From the NCBI RefSeq assembly GCF_000412675.1, contig NC_021505.1:5512501-5576500 (forward strand): 64,000 nt of DNA, read 5' to 3'. The stretch's first letter is position 1; each line of letters opens with the position of its first letter. The notes beneath the pieces were generated by a model. The model made no database searches. It saw only the letters and a program-made list of their open reading frames with translations, and was not told the DNA's origin. Shown here piece after piece: positions 1-8,917 of this stretch. This stretch comes from Pseudomonas putida NBRC 14164. GTDB taxonomy: Bacteria; Pseudomonadota; Gammaproteobacteria; Pseudomonadales; Pseudomonadaceae. A program made the position numbers and the translations under genes.

Positions 1-446
1 TGGAACGAACGGCCGTTGCGAATTCGCAGGCCGAGGGAGGCGATCTTCGCTCCGTCGACATAGACGCCCGGAGCATCGGGCTTGGCCGATGCCTGCACGT
101 CGTAACTGGCGAGCAGGCCGATCAGGGCCTGTTCGATACGGCTGACCAACTCGCGTACGCCAAAGCCCAGCCGGCGCACGTCCAGCAGCAGGTAGGCCAC
201 CTGCTGACCGGGGCCATGGTAGGTCACCTGGCCACCGCGGTCGGTCTGCACCACCGGGATGTCGCCCGGCACCAGCAGGTGCTCGGCCTTGCCGGCCTGG
301 CCCTGGGTGAAGACTGCGGGGTGCTCGACCAGCCAGATTTCATCCTGGCTGTCCGGGCTGCGCTGCTCGGTAAAGCGACGCATGGCCTCCAGCACCGGTT
401 CGTAGGGCTGCAGGCCAAGCTCGCGAAAACCGAGACAGGCGGACAT
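1..446 (-). CDS. lipB: Octanoyl-[acyl carrier protein]:protein N-octanoyltransferase LipB (3' part outside window)
   Basis: LipB moves the octanoyl group from acyl carrier protein to the lipoyl domains of 2-oxoacid dehydrogenases and the glycine cleavage H protein, the first step of lipoate synthesis in the cytoplasm. About 148 residues are visible. They include the family signature GGQVTYHGPGQ and the AKIASLGLRI segment, whose lysine is the conserved catalytic one. The catalytic cysteine lies beyond the window edge. The ATG overlaps the stop of the upstream DUF493 gene, so the two are probably co-transcribed. lipA, the usual partner, is not visible. Confidence 0.93.
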   Translation of the reverse strand, partial: MSACLGFRELGLQPYEPVLEAMRRFTEQRSPDSQDEIWLVEHPAVFTQGQAGKAEHLLVPGDIPVVQTDRGGQVTYHGPGQQVAYLLLDVRRLGFGVRELVSRIEQALIGLLASYDVQASAKPDAPGVYVDGAKIASLGLRIRNGRSF

Positions 447-721
447 CAGAGCACCATTTTCACGATGCCGGTAGCGCGCAGGGCGCTATTGATGTCGTGC
501 AACTGGTCTTCGCTGGTGGCAACGATGTGCAATTGCACGGTGGTGTACTTGCCTTCCTTGCTCTGGCGCTCAGCCAAGGTCTTCATGTCGACCTCAGCAT
601 ATTTCTTCAAGATCTCGACGACCGTGTCCTTGAAATGGACAACGGTATCGCCGATCACCTTGATCGGGTAATCAGCGCAGGGGAATTCGATCTTGTGCGA
701 CTTGACGTCTGGTTCGCTCAT
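446..721 (-). CDS. DUF493 (YbeD-like) family protein
   Basis: A 91-residue cytoplasmic protein of the YbeD/DUF493 family, a small ACT-like fold of unproved function that is often encoded just before lipB. Its length is typical. It starts MSEPDVKSHKIEFPC and contains the conserved stretch IKVIGDTVVHFKDTVVEILKKYA, with the late segment TVQLHIVATSEDQLHDINSALRATGIVKMVL. Its stop overlaps the lipB start by one base, which supports a shared transcript. A regulatory role in lipoylation has been suggested for the family from gene context only. Confidence 0.9.
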   Translation of the reverse strand: MSEPDVKSHKIEFPCADYPIKVIGDTVVHFKDTVVEILKKYAEVDMKTLAERQSKEGKYTTVQLHIVATSEDQLHDINSALRATGIVKMVL

Positions 722-758
722 GGCGGAAACGGCCTCGTAAGCCGTGGCAACAACAACA

Positions 759-779
759 CCCCCGCTAGATACGCGGGGG
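759..779 (-). terminator. Stem-loop downstream of dacA
   Basis: A 7-bp perfect G/C stem (759-765 with 773-779) lies 15 bases past the dacA stop on the minus strand. It is followed there by a weak T-rich tract (TGTTGTTGTTG). It is a plausible intrinsic terminator separating dacA from the DUF493-lipB pair, but the T run is interrupted. Confidence 0.55.
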
Positions 780-794
780 CATGCAGGTCACGTA

Positions 795-1955
795 TCAGTT
801 GAACAACCCGAAGAAGAATAGACGGATGCTATCCCACATACGGCGGAAGAAACCACCTTCCTCGACGCCATCGAGGGCGATCAGGTCGGCGCTGTGAACC
901 ACTTTCTCGTCCAGTTTGACTTCCACTTTGCCGATCACGTCACCTTTGGCGATTGGCGCGGTGAGCTGCGGGTTCATGGTCATCGAAGCCTGCAGGCGCT
1001 TCAATTGGCCTTTAGGCATAGTCATGGTCAGGTCGTCGGCCAGGCCAGCCTTGATCTGGCTGGTGGCGCCCTTCCAGACCGGGGCCTGGGTCAGCTCGGT
1101 GCCCTTCTGGTAGAAGGTCTGGGTTTCGAAGAAGCGGAAACCGTAGGTCAGCAGCTTCTGGGTCTCGGCAGCACGGGACTGCTCGCTGTTGGTGCCGAAC
1201 ACCACGGCGATCAGGCGCTGGCCATCACGAACGGCCGAAGCCACCATGCAGTAGCCGGCTTCGTCGGTGTGGCCGGTCTTCAGGCCATCGACGGTCTTGT
1301 CACGCCACAGCAGCAGGTTGCGGTTAGGCTGCTTGATGTTGTTCCAGAAGAACTCTTTCTGCGAGTAGATGGCGTAGTGGGCCGGGTCGACGGTGATGAT
1401 CGCACGGGCCAGGGTTGCCATGTCATGCGCCGACGAGTAGTGCTCCGGGTTCGGCAGGCCAGTCGGGTTCATGAAGTGGCTGTTGCTCATGCCCAGGTCG
1501 GCAGCCGTCTTGTTCATCATGTCGGCAAAGGCATCTTCGCTGCCGGCGATGTGCTCGGCCAGGGCGACCGAGGCGTCGTTGCCGGACTGGATGATGATGC
1601 CGTGCAGCAGGTCGCTGACAGTCACTTGGCTGCCGACCTTGATGAACATGCGCGAACCGCCGGTACGCCAGGCGTTTTCGCTGACGGTAACCGGGTCGTT
1701 CTCACCGATCTGGCCGCGGCGGATGTCCAGGGTGGCGATGTAGGCGGTCATCAGCTTGGTCAGGCTGGCTGGCGGCAGACGCTCGTCACCGTTGTTCTCG
1801 ACCAGCACGTTGCCGCTGGACGCGTCCATGAGTACGTAGGACTTGGCTGCCAGTTGCGGTGGCGCCGGCGTCATCTGCTCTGCCGCGAAGGCGGCAGGCG
1901 TGATCATCAGCAGTACAGGCAGGCAAAGTCGTTTGGCAAGGTTGGTGATGTTCAT
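795..1955 (-). CDS. dacA: D-alanyl-D-alanine carboxypeptidase (PBP5/6 type)
   Basis: A low-molecular-mass penicillin-binding protein that trims the terminal D-Ala from peptidoglycan pentapeptides in the periplasm. It has 386 residues, normal for the family, if started at MNITNLAKRL; an upstream in-frame start would spoil the signal peptide. Residues 1-25 form a cleavable signal ending in AFA. The catalytic motifs are intact: SLTK at 64-67, SGN at 124-126 and KTG at 226-228. The C-terminus GFFRRMWDSIRLFFFGLFN is the expected amphipathic helix that anchors the enzyme to the outer face of the inner membrane. Confidence 0.96.
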   Translation of the reverse strand: MNITNLAKRLCLPVLLMITPAAFAAEQMTPAPPQLAAKSYVLMDASSGNVLVENNGDERLPPASLTKLMTAYIATLDIRRGQIGENDPVTVSENAWRTGGSRMFIKVGSQVTVSDLLHGIIIQSGNDASVALAEHIAGSEDAFADMMNKTAADLGMSNSHFMNPTGLPNPEHYSSAHDMATLARAIITVDPAHYAIYSQKEFFWNNIKQPNRNLLLWRDKTVDGLKTGHTDEAGYCMVASAVRDGQRLIAVVFGTNSEQSRAAETQKLLTYGFRFFETQTFYQKGTELTQAPVWKGATSQIKAGLADDLTMTMPKGQLKRLQASMTMNPQLTAPIAKGDVIGKVEVKLDEKVVHSADLIALDGVEEGGFFRRMWDSIRLFFFGLFN

Positions 1956-2149
1956 CCGTCTCTCGAAAATCGCTAATGGTCTGAGATGTTCCCTGGGCAA
2001 GATCGTGTGCCCAGCGCCAGTCAGTCTAGTTTTATGGCCGTTGGCCTGGCCCGCGCATGTGCGGCTTTATGTCGCTGCGGGCAAAAGCCGTCATTGTACA
2101 TGGCCGCGCCCGGCAATTCATGACAAAACCGACAGTTTGGTGTTGCCCT

Positions 2150-2217
2150 CTTCGCGGGCACGCCCGCTCCCACAGGGTGTCGCATACCCCTGTGGGAGCG
2201 GGCGAGCCCGCGAAGAA
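2150..2217. repeat. REP pair, P. putida type
   Basis: Two inverted copies of the core (TTCGCGGGCACGCCCGCTCC and its reverse complement) with a short spacer. It lies between rlpA and dacA, which run in the same direction, and could act as a 3' transcript stabiliser or weak terminator for rlpA. Confidence 0.9.
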
Positions 2218-2227
2218 GACGACGCGG

Positions 2228-3229
2228 TCAGTCTGCTGTGACCAGCTTGGCCTGCCCCAAGTTCGCCAGGCGGATGCTGTCTTGTGCTTGCTGGATCTCG
2301 CCCTGGCTGCCAATCGGCCCCAGGCGCACGCGGTGCAGGGTCTGCTGGTTACGCACGATCGAGCTGATGAACACCGGTGCGCTGACCATGGTGCTGAGCT
2401 TAGAGCGCAGCAGTTCGGCGGCGTCCGGGTTGGCGAAGGCGCCCACCTGCAGGAAGCTGCCGCCATTGCCGCCAGGTACGTTGTTGCCCCCGACCTGCAC
2501 CGGCACTACCGGCGCTGCATGCTGTTGGGCCGGCGGGGTCCATTGCTCGACACGCCCTGTAGTGGCCGGGATCGCCTGGGTCTGGGCCACCTGCGGCTCT
2601 TTCAGCACCATCGGCGGCGTCTGGCCACGCTGGGCCCACCACTGCTGCGGGTCGATACCCTCGACACGCACATGCGCGGTACCGGTCTCGGCATAGCCGA
2701 GCTTTTTCGCCGCCGCGTAGGACAGGTCGATGATGCGGTCCGAATAGAACGGGCCACGGTCATTCACCCGCAGGATCACGCTCCGGCCGTTGGCAAGGTT
2801 GGTCACCCGCACGTAGGCCGGCAGCGGCAGGGTCTTGTGCGCCGCGCTCATGCCATACAGGTCGTACAGCTCGCCGTTGGCGGTGTTCTGGCCGTGGAAC
2901 TTGGTGCCGTACCACGACGCGGTGCCCTCGGCGCGGTAATTGCGCGAGTCCTGCATCGGGTAATAAGTCTTGCCCAGCACCGTGTAGGGGTTGGCCTTGT
3001 AGTTGCCGGTGTGCACGGTCGGCGTGGCATCGGGGATCTTGTTCACATCCACGTCCCACCACGGCGCGCCGTCCTTGTGGGCCCGGTTGATGTCCAGCCC
3101 CGGCTGGGCACGCACGACGTTGCCACTGCTTTGCTGGGGCGGGCGGCTGGATGAACAGCTGGCCAGCACCACGCCAACGGCGAGGCAGGTCAACAGCTTG
3201 AAGGAATTGGCAGAAATGATTGCGCGCAT
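2228..3229 (-). CDS. rlpA: Septal ring lytic transglycosylase RlpA (outer-membrane lipoprotein)
   Basis: RlpA cuts denuded glycan strands left by amidases at the division septum; this activity is shown for the Pseudomonas protein. The 333-residue product has a lipoprotein signal with lipobox LASC (Cys25). A double-psi beta-barrel catalytic domain begins around GTASWYGTKFHGQNTANGE and continues to RVNDRGPF. A C-terminal SPOR domain starting GGSFLQVGAFANPDAAE binds denuded septal peptidoglycan. The ATG shares one base with the mltB stop, so mltB and rlpA are translationally coupled. Confidence 0.96.
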   Translation of the reverse strand: MRAIISANSFKLLTCLAVGVVLASCSSSRPPQQSSGNVVRAQPGLDINRAHKDGAPWWDVDVNKIPDATPTVHTGNYKANPYTVLGKTYYPMQDSRNYRAEGTASWYGTKFHGQNTANGELYDLYGMSAAHKTLPLPAYVRVTNLANGRSVILRVNDRGPFYSDRIIDLSYAAAKKLGYAETGTAHVRVEGIDPQQWWAQRGQTPPMVLKEPQVAQTQAIPATTGRVEQWTPPAQQHAAPVVPVQVGGNNVPGGNGGSFLQVGAFANPDAAELLRSKLSTMVSAPVFISSIVRNQQTLHRVRLGPIGSQGEIQQAQDSIRLANLGQAKLVTAD

Positions 3230-4239
3230 TACTTGACGCCCCGTGCTTGAACCAGCTGTTGCGCAAGCTGATGCACCGCCATGGCATACATCACGCTGCG
3301 GTTATAGCGAGTGATCGCGTAGAAGTTCTTCAGGCCCACCCAGTACTCGGGGCCATTGTCGCCCTCAAGGCGGAAGGCAGTAACCGGCAGATCATCGCGC
3401 AGCGAATCATGAACCGACCAGCCAAGCGCGCGCAACTCCCCTACCGTCTTCACCGGCTCGATGCCGGTGGTCAGGCCTTGGTCGGCACGTGCACCGTCCA
3501 CCCAGGCGCGGCTGACCACGCCCCCGCCCGCCACCCAGCCATGGCGCTTGAAGTAGCTGGCGACGCTGCCGATGGCATCGTCCGGGTTATTCCAGATATT
3601 GATGTGGCCATCGCCGTCGAAGTCCACCGCATAGTTGCGAAAACTGCTCGGCATGAACTGCGGCAGGCCCATGGCGCCGGCGTAGGAGCCTTTGAGCGTC
3701 AGCGGGTCGAGCTGTTCATCACGGGCCAGCAGCAGGAACTCGCGCAGTTCCTTGCGGAAAAACTCGGCCCGCGGCGGGTAGTCGAAGCCCAGCGTCGACA
3801 GGGCGTCGATCACCCGGTAGTTGCCAGTGTTGCGGCCAAAGAACGTTTCCACACCGATGATCGAAACAATGTACTGCGCCGGCACGCCGTATTCCTGCTC
3901 GGCACGGGCCAGCACGGCCTCGTGCTGGCGCCAGAAGTCCACACCACGGGCAATGCGCGCGTCGGTGAGGAACATCGGCCGGTAGTCCTTCCACGGCTTG
4001 ACCTTTTCGGCCGGGCGCGAGATGGCGTCGAGGATCGACTGCTTGCGCTGCACTTCACGGAACACGCCCATCAACTGCTCAGGGGCAAAACCATAGTCGC
4101 GGCTCATTTCGCCAACAAACTCGGCCACCTGCGGTGAGCCTTGGTAATCGCCGGCATGGGCCAGATGTACAGCGCCGAACAGGCCCACCGCGCCGATCCA
4201 CGGCGCACAACGGGCAGCCCAGTTACGCACTGCTTGCAT
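3229..4239 (-). CDS. mltB: Lytic murein transglycosylase B
   Basis: MltB cleaves the MurNAc-GlcNAc bond of peptidoglycan with formation of 1,6-anhydroMurNAc. The start at MQAVRNW gives 336 residues. An earlier in-frame start (MDRTGLNKVKN) would reach back into rodA. An N-terminal hydrophobic signal ends near HLAHAG. The catalytic glutamate is Glu131 in SIIGVETFFGRNTGNY, followed by the substrate-binding GAMGLPQFMPSSF stretch typical of the family. No convincing lipobox is seen, so it may be a soluble or N-terminally anchored form rather than a lipoprotein like E. coli MltB. Confidence 0.95.
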   Translation of the reverse strand: MQAVRNWAARCAPWIGAVGLFGAVHLAHAGDYQGSPQVAEFVGEMSRDYGFAPEQLMGVFREVQRKQSILDAISRPAEKVKPWKDYRPMFLTDARIARGVDFWRQHEAVLARAEQEYGVPAQYIVSIIGVETFFGRNTGNYRVIDALSTLGFDYPPRAEFFRKELREFLLLARDEQLDPLTLKGSYAGAMGLPQFMPSSFRNYAVDFDGDGHINIWNNPDDAIGSVASYFKRHGWVAGGGVVSRAWVDGARADQGLTTGIEPVKTVGELRALGWSVHDSLRDDLPVTAFRLEGDNGPEYWVGLKNFYAITRYNRSVMYAMAVHQLAQQLVQARGVK

Positions 4240-4256
4240 GAAATTCTTCACCTTAT

Positions 4257-5402
4257 TCAAACCTGTGCGATCCATTTGCGGTGCGTGTGGATCGACATCA
4301 GAACGCCAAACGCTGAAAGCAGCGTCACCAACGATGTTCCGCCATAGCTGATGAACGGTAGCGGCACGCCCACCACGGGCAGGAGGCCGCTGACCATCCC
4401 GATATTGACGAACACGTATACAAAGAAGGTCATGGTCAGGCTGCCCGCGAGCAGCTTGCCAAACAGGGTCTGCGCCTGGGCGGTGATCATCAGGCCACGG
4501 CCGATCAGCAGCAGGTAGACAATCAGCAGCAGGCAGATACCGACCAGGCCGAACTCCTCGCCCAGTACGGCGATGATGAAGTCGGTGTGGCTTTCCGGCA
4601 GAAAATCCAGGTGCGACTGGGTGCCGAGCAGCCAGCCCTTGCCGAACACCCCGCCCGAGCCGATCGCCGCCTTGGACTGGATGATGTTCCAGCCCGTGCC
4701 CAGCGGGTCGCTTTCCGGGTCGAGGAAGGTCAGTACCCGCTGCTTCTGATAGTCGTGCATGACGAAAAACCACATCGCCACCGCCACCGGCACCGCCGCC
4801 GTCAGCACACTGAGGATCCAGCGCCAGCGCAGGCCACCCATGAACAGCACGAAGGCGCCGGAGGCGAGAATCAGCAGCGCCGTACCCAGGTCGGGCTGGC
4901 GCACGATCAGGATGAACGGCACGCCGATCAGCACCAGGCTGATCGCCACGTGCTTCAAGTGGGGCGGCAAGGTGCGCTTGGACAGGTACCAGGCGATGGT
5001 CGCCGGCATGATGATCTTCATGAATTCCGAGGGCTGGAAGCGGATCACGCCGGGAATGTTGATCCAGCGCGTGGCGCCCATGGCGTTGTGGCCCATCACG
5101 TCCACCACCACCAGCAACAGCACCCCGGTCAGGTACGCCAGCGGCACCCAGCGTGCCATGAAGCGCGGCTCCAGTTGGGCGATGACGAACATCGACACCA
5201 GGCCGATGCCGAACGAGGTGGCCTGCTTGAGCAGCAGGTCCCAGTTCTTGCCACTGGCCGAATAAAGGACGAACAGGCTGCCGGCCGCAAGGGTGAGCAG
5301 AATGATCAGCAAGGGGCCGTCGACATGGATGCGCTGCAGAAAGCTGGCGCGCCGACGCATCACATCCTCACTGGAGAGCATGCGATCGAAATTGTTCATC
5401 AC
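4257..5402 (-). CDS. rodA: Rod-shape SEDS peptidoglycan polymerase RodA
   Basis: RodA is the SEDS-family glycosyltransferase that polymerises lipid II during lateral wall growth, paired with PBP2. The 381-residue protein is highly hydrophobic with about ten membrane segments. It carries SEDS signatures such as RWINIPGVIRFQPSEFMKI and the late GLLPVVGVPLPFISYGGTS. The start overlaps the end of mrdA by four bases, so the partner enzymes are translationally coupled. The first ATG may be 5402 or 5399, and shorter annotated forms starting at MRRRASFLQ also exist in the family. Confidence 0.96.
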   Translation of the reverse strand: MMNNFDRMLSSEDVMRRRASFLQRIHVDGPLLIILLTLAAGSLFVLYSASGKNWDLLLKQATSFGIGLVSMFVIAQLEPRFMARWVPLAYLTGVLLLVVVDVMGHNAMGATRWINIPGVIRFQPSEFMKIIMPATIAWYLSKRTLPPHLKHVAISLVLIGVPFILIVRQPDLGTALLILASGAFVLFMGGLRWRWILSVLTAAVPVAVAMWFFVMHDYQKQRVLTFLDPESDPLGTGWNIIQSKAAIGSGGVFGKGWLLGTQSHLDFLPESHTDFIIAVLGEEFGLVGICLLLIVYLLLIGRGLMITAQAQTLFGKLLAGSLTMTFFVYVFVNIGMVSGLLPVVGVPLPFISYGGTSLVTLLSAFGVLMSIHTHRKWIAQV

Positions 5403-7288
5403 AGGGCCGATTCCTGGGTAACGGTGGCAGGCGCGAACTCGGGCTTGAGCCGGCCATTTTCGTCGAGCAGCCAGGCGTCCATGATCTGGCGTACCACGGG
5501 CGCAGCCACGCCCGAGCCGGACTCACCGTTCTCGACCATCACCGATACCACGATTTTCGGGGCTTCGGCCGGGGCAAAGGCGACGAACAAGGCGTGGTCG
5601 CGGTGGCGCTCCTGAAGCTTGTTGCGGTCGTACTTCTCGCCTTGCTTGATCGCCACCACCTGGGCGGTACCGCTCTTGCCGGCAATGCGGTACTGGGCGC
5701 CGGCGGCAGCCTTGCGCGCAGTACCGCGGGCGCCGTGCATTACCTGCTCCATGCCATGGGTGACCTTGGCCCAGTCGGACTTGTCACGCAGCACGATGTT
5801 TTCCATGGGGTTTTCGTCCACAGGCTGCTGGCCTTCGATGGTCTTGGCCAGGTGCGGGCGGTTCCACACGCCCTTGTTGGCGATCAGCGCAGTGGCTTGG
5901 GCCAGCTGCAGCGGCGTGGCCTGCATGTAGCCCTGGCCAATACCGAGAATCAGGGTTTCACCAGGGAACCAGGCCTGGCGGCGGGTGGCACGCTTCCATT
6001 CGCGCGAAGGCATCAAGCCGGCAGACTCCTCGAACATGTCGAGGGAAACCCGCTGACCGATGCCGAACCTGTTCATGTAGCTGGACAGCCGATCGATGCC
6101 CATCTTGTGCGCAAGGTCGTAGAAGTAGGTGTCGTTGGAACGCATGATCGCGGTGTCCAGGTCGACCCAGCCATCGCCGGAGCGGTTCCAGTTACGGTAT
6201 TTGTGGTCATAGTTGGGCAGTTGGTAATAACCCGGGTCGAACACCCGGCTGCTGGCATTGACCACGCCACTGTCCAGGCCGGCGATGGCCACCGCCGGCT
6301 TGATGGTCGAACCGGGCGGGTACAGGCCACGCAGTACGCGGTTGAACAGCGGCCGGTCGATCGAGTCGCGCAGTTCGGCATAGGCCTTGAAGCTGATGCC
6401 GGTGACGAACAGGTTGGGGTCGAAGCTTGGCTGGCTGACCATCGCCAGCACCTCGCCAGTACGTGGGTCGAGTGCTACCACTGCGCCCCGCCGGCCACCC
6501 AGGGCGGCCTCGGCGGCTTCCTGCAGCTTGATGTCCAGGCTCAGCACAATGTCCTTGCCCGGTTTCGGGTCCGTGCGCTTGAGCACCCGCAGCACGCGGC
6601 CCCGAGCGTTGGTCTCGACTTCCTCGTAGCCGACCTGGCCGTGCAGGTCGTCTTCGTAGAAGCGCTCGATGCCGGTCTTGCCGATATGGTGGGTGCCGCT
6701 GTAGTTCACCGGGTCGAGGGTTTTCAGCTCTTTCTCGTTGATGCGCCCCACATAACCCACCGAGTGGGCGAAATGCGCACCCTGCGGGTAATGCCGCACC
6801 AGCTGGGCCACCACTTCCACGCCTGGCAGGCGGAACTGGTTCACCGCCACCCGGGCGATCTGCTCTTCGTTGAGTTCGAACAGGATCGGCACCGGCTCGA
6901 ACGGCCGACGGCCCTGGCGCATGCGCTTCTCGAACAGGGCCCGGTCGTCGGTCGTCAAATCCAGCACTTCGACGATGGTATCCAACACTTCCTGCCAGTT
7001 ACCCGCACGTTCGCGGGTCATCGACAGGCTGAAGCTGGGCCGGTTGTCGGCAACGATCACCCCGTTGCGGTCGAAGATCAGCCCGCGGGTCGGCGGGATC
7101 GGCTGCACATGCACCCGGTTGTTCTCCGACAGCGTCGAGTGGTAGTCGTACTGGATGATCTGCAGGTAGTACAGCCGCGCAATCAGCACGCAAATAAGCA
7201 GCACGATCGCCACCGCGCCGACCACGACGCGGTTGCGCACCAGGCGGGCGTCTTTCTCGTGGTCCTTGAGGCGGATCGGCTGCGACAT
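5399..7288 (-). CDS. mrdA: Penicillin-binding protein 2 (elongasome transpeptidase)
   Basis: PBP2 crosslinks lateral-wall peptidoglycan together with RodA. The protein has 629 residues and a single N-terminal membrane anchor at about 20-43. A dimerisation (pedestal) region runs to about residue 230 and is followed by the transpeptidase domain. Catalytic motifs are complete: STIK at 327-330, SND at 384-386 and KSGT at 538-541. It is the first gene of the mrdA-rodA-mltB-rlpA run. It lies just downstream of rlmH on the same strand, with a 16-base gap. Confidence 0.97.
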   Translation of the reverse strand: MSQPIRLKDHEKDARLVRNRVVVGAVAIVLLICVLIARLYYLQIIQYDYHSTLSENNRVHVQPIPPTRGLIFDRNGVIVADNRPSFSLSMTRERAGNWQEVLDTIVEVLDLTTDDRALFEKRMRQGRRPFEPVPILFELNEEQIARVAVNQFRLPGVEVVAQLVRHYPQGAHFAHSVGYVGRINEKELKTLDPVNYSGTHHIGKTGIERFYEDDLHGQVGYEEVETNARGRVLRVLKRTDPKPGKDIVLSLDIKLQEAAEAALGGRRGAVVALDPRTGEVLAMVSQPSFDPNLFVTGISFKAYAELRDSIDRPLFNRVLRGLYPPGSTIKPAVAIAGLDSGVVNASSRVFDPGYYQLPNYDHKYRNWNRSGDGWVDLDTAIMRSNDTYFYDLAHKMGIDRLSSYMNRFGIGQRVSLDMFEESAGLMPSREWKRATRRQAWFPGETLILGIGQGYMQATPLQLAQATALIANKGVWNRPHLAKTIEGQQPVDENPMENIVLRDKSDWAKVTHGMEQVMHGARGTARKAAAGAQYRIAGKSGTAQVVAIKQGEKYDRNKLQERHRDHALFVAFAPAEAPKIVVSVMVENGESGSGVAAPVVRQIMDAWLLDENGRLKPEFAPATVTQESAL

Positions 7289-7304
7289 CTGACTGCTTAC
7301 AGGC

Positions 7305-7772
7305 TCATTTGTGGTAAGGGTGCCCGGACAACACGGTCCAGGCGCGGTAGATCTGCTCGCCGATGAGTATCCTTACCAACGGGTGCGGCAAGGTCAGCGG
7401 CGACAGCGACCAGCGTTGCTCGGCGCGTGCGCAAACCTCAGGCGCCAGGCCTTCCGGGCCGCCGACCATCAAATTCACCGTGCGCGCATCCAGGCGCCAG
7501 CGGTCCAGCTCGGTCGCCAGCTGCTCGGTGCTCCAGGGCTTGCCATGGACCTCGAGGGTGACAATGCGTTCCCCTGGCTGAACCTTGCTTAGCATGGCTT
7601 CGCCCTCCTGACGGATCAGGCGGGCGACATCGGCATTCTTGCCACGGGTATTCAGCGGGATTTCCACCAGCTCCAGCGACAGCTCGGCGGGCAGGCGCTT
7701 GGCATATTCATGCCAGCCTTCCTCGACCCACTTCGGCATGCGCGAGCCGACCGCGATCAGGCGCAGACGCAC
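7305..7772 (-). CDS. rlmH: 23S rRNA (pseudouridine1915-N3)-methyltransferase RlmH
   Basis: A SPOUT-class methyltransferase that modifies pseudouridine 1915 in helix 69 of 23S rRNA on assembled 70S ribosomes. Length 155 is exactly that of the family. The knotted SAM site is seen as LMVGGPEGLAPEV and the C-terminal WSLSPLTLPHPLVRILIGEQIYRAW. The start codon is GTG; no upstream alternative fits. It sits nine bases after rsfS, a ribosome-silencing gene, so two ribosome-directed proteins share a transcript. Confidence 0.97.
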   Translation of the reverse strand: MRLRLIAVGSRMPKWVEEGWHEYAKRLPAELSLELVEIPLNTRGKNADVARLIRQEGEAMLSKVQPGERIVTLEVHGKPWSTEQLATELDRWRLDARTVNLMVGGPEGLAPEVCARAEQRWSLSPLTLPHPLVRILIGEQIYRAWTVLSGHPYHK

Positions 7773-7781
7773 GACGCTTCC

Positions 7782-8213
7782 TTATTCCCGGTCTTTGATC
7801 TTGTCATCGAAGTAGGCGCTGGCGTTTTCCGGGCTGTGATGCTTGGCATCAGCAGCACGGCTCTGCTCGGCACCCGCCCACAGACGCTCCAGGTCGTAGA
7901 ACTGACGGGCAGCGGCAGTCATCATGTGCACGATGACGTCATTCAGGTCCAGCAGCACCCAGTCGCTGTCGCCCTTGCCTTCTTCGCCCAGCGGCTGCGC
8001 GCCTTGTTTCTTGACCGCTTCACGGACCTTTTCCAGCATCGCGTTGATCTGGCGGTTGGAGGTACCGGTGGCAATGATCATGTAGTCGGTCAGGCTGTGC
8101 TTTTCGCGCACGTCGATAACCTGGATGTCCTGGGCTTTGACGTCTTCCAGAGCGCTAATGGTCAGTTTGACCAGTTCTTCGCCACTGATGCCATTGGTTT
8201 TCTGCTTGCTCAT
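7782..8213 (-). CDS. rsfS: Ribosomal silencing factor RsfS
   Basis: RsfS binds ribosomal protein L14 and blocks joining of the subunits in slow growth. It has 143 residues, starting at MSKQKTNGISGEELV. The Iojap/RsfS core is clear: ALEDVKAQDIQVIDVREKHSLTDYMIIATGTSNRQINAML, then GDSDWVLLDLNDVIVHMMTAAARQFYDLERLW. A charged C-terminal tail follows. The nadD-rsfS-rlmH order is the standard gammaproteobacterial arrangement. The RsfS start lies 43 bases past the nadD stop. Confidence 0.96.
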   Translation of the reverse strand: MSKQKTNGISGEELVKLTISALEDVKAQDIQVIDVREKHSLTDYMIIATGTSNRQINAMLEKVREAVKKQGAQPLGEEGKGDSDWVLLDLNDVIVHMMTAAARQFYDLERLWAGAEQSRAADAKHHSPENASAYFDDKIKDRE

Positions 8214-8256
8214 ATAAAACTCGTTCAACTCGTTGGATGAGGCGCCAGAGGCACCG

Positions 8257-8916
8257 TCAGTTAGGCGCACGATACAGTTCGTGCGCCTCGATGTAGGCCA
8301 GTACGGCGTCCGGCACCAGGAACCTCACCGATTTGCCGCTGGCCAGCAGCTGTCGGATCTGTGTAGCCGACACCGCAAGCGGCGTCTGCCAGACGAACGA
8401 AATATTTCCCGCCGGGCCGGACATGGCGGCGGGATCGCTCTTCGAGCGCGCAGCCAGCAGGTTGCGCAGCTCGTCAGGGGGTTCTACGTCGGCATCCGGG
8501 CGTTGCAGCACCAGGATGTGACAATGTTGCAGCAATTCTTCCCAGCGGTGCCAACCAGGCAGGCCACAGAAGGCATCCCAGCCCAGCACCAGGAACAGCT
8601 GGTCGTTGCCGGCCAGTTCGGCGCGGATCGATTCCAGCGTATCAATGGTGTACGACGGCTTGTCCCGTTCCAGCTCGCGGGCATCGACGCTCAGGCAATC
8701 AACGCCTTGCACCGCTTCGCGAACCATGGCCAGGCGATCCTGCGCGGCCACCTGCGGGGTGTCGCGGTGCGGCGGCCGGGCATTGGGCAACAGGCGCAGC
8801 TCGTCCAGCCCCATGAGCTCGGCCACTTCCAGCGCGCTGCGCAGGTGGCCGATGTGCACGGGGTCGAAGGTGCCGCCTAGAATGCCGATGCGCCGGACTG
8901 CCTGGGCCTTGCTCAA
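8257..8916 (-). CDS. nadD: Nicotinate-nucleotide adenylyltransferase NadD
   Basis: NadD adenylates nicotinate mononucleotide to deamido-NAD in NAD synthesis. The 219-residue protein shows the nucleotidyltransferase motif GGTFDPVHIGHLR near the N-terminus and the C-terminal SATQIRQLL (ISSTxxR-like) motif. The only reasonable start is a TTG one base after the proA stop, with an AGGAG about ten bases upstream inside proA. This suggests coupling with proA and deliberately low initiation. Confidence 0.95.
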   Translation of the reverse strand: MSKAQAVRRIGILGGTFDPVHIGHLRSALEVAELMGLDELRLLPNARPPHRDTPQVAAQDRLAMVREAVQGVDCLSVDARELERDKPSYTIDTLESIRAELAGNDQLFLVLGWDAFCGLPGWHRWEELLQHCHILVLQRPDADVEPPDELRNLLAARSKSDPAAMSGPAGNISFVWQTPLAVSATQIRQLLASGKSVRFLVPDAVLAYIEAHELYRAPN

Positions 8917-8917
8917 C

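Noticed and set aside
224..418. Small overlapping reading frames inside lipB and other core genes
   Set aside because: Short arginine/alanine/proline-rich frames are typical shadows in GC-rich DNA, with no ribosome binding site.
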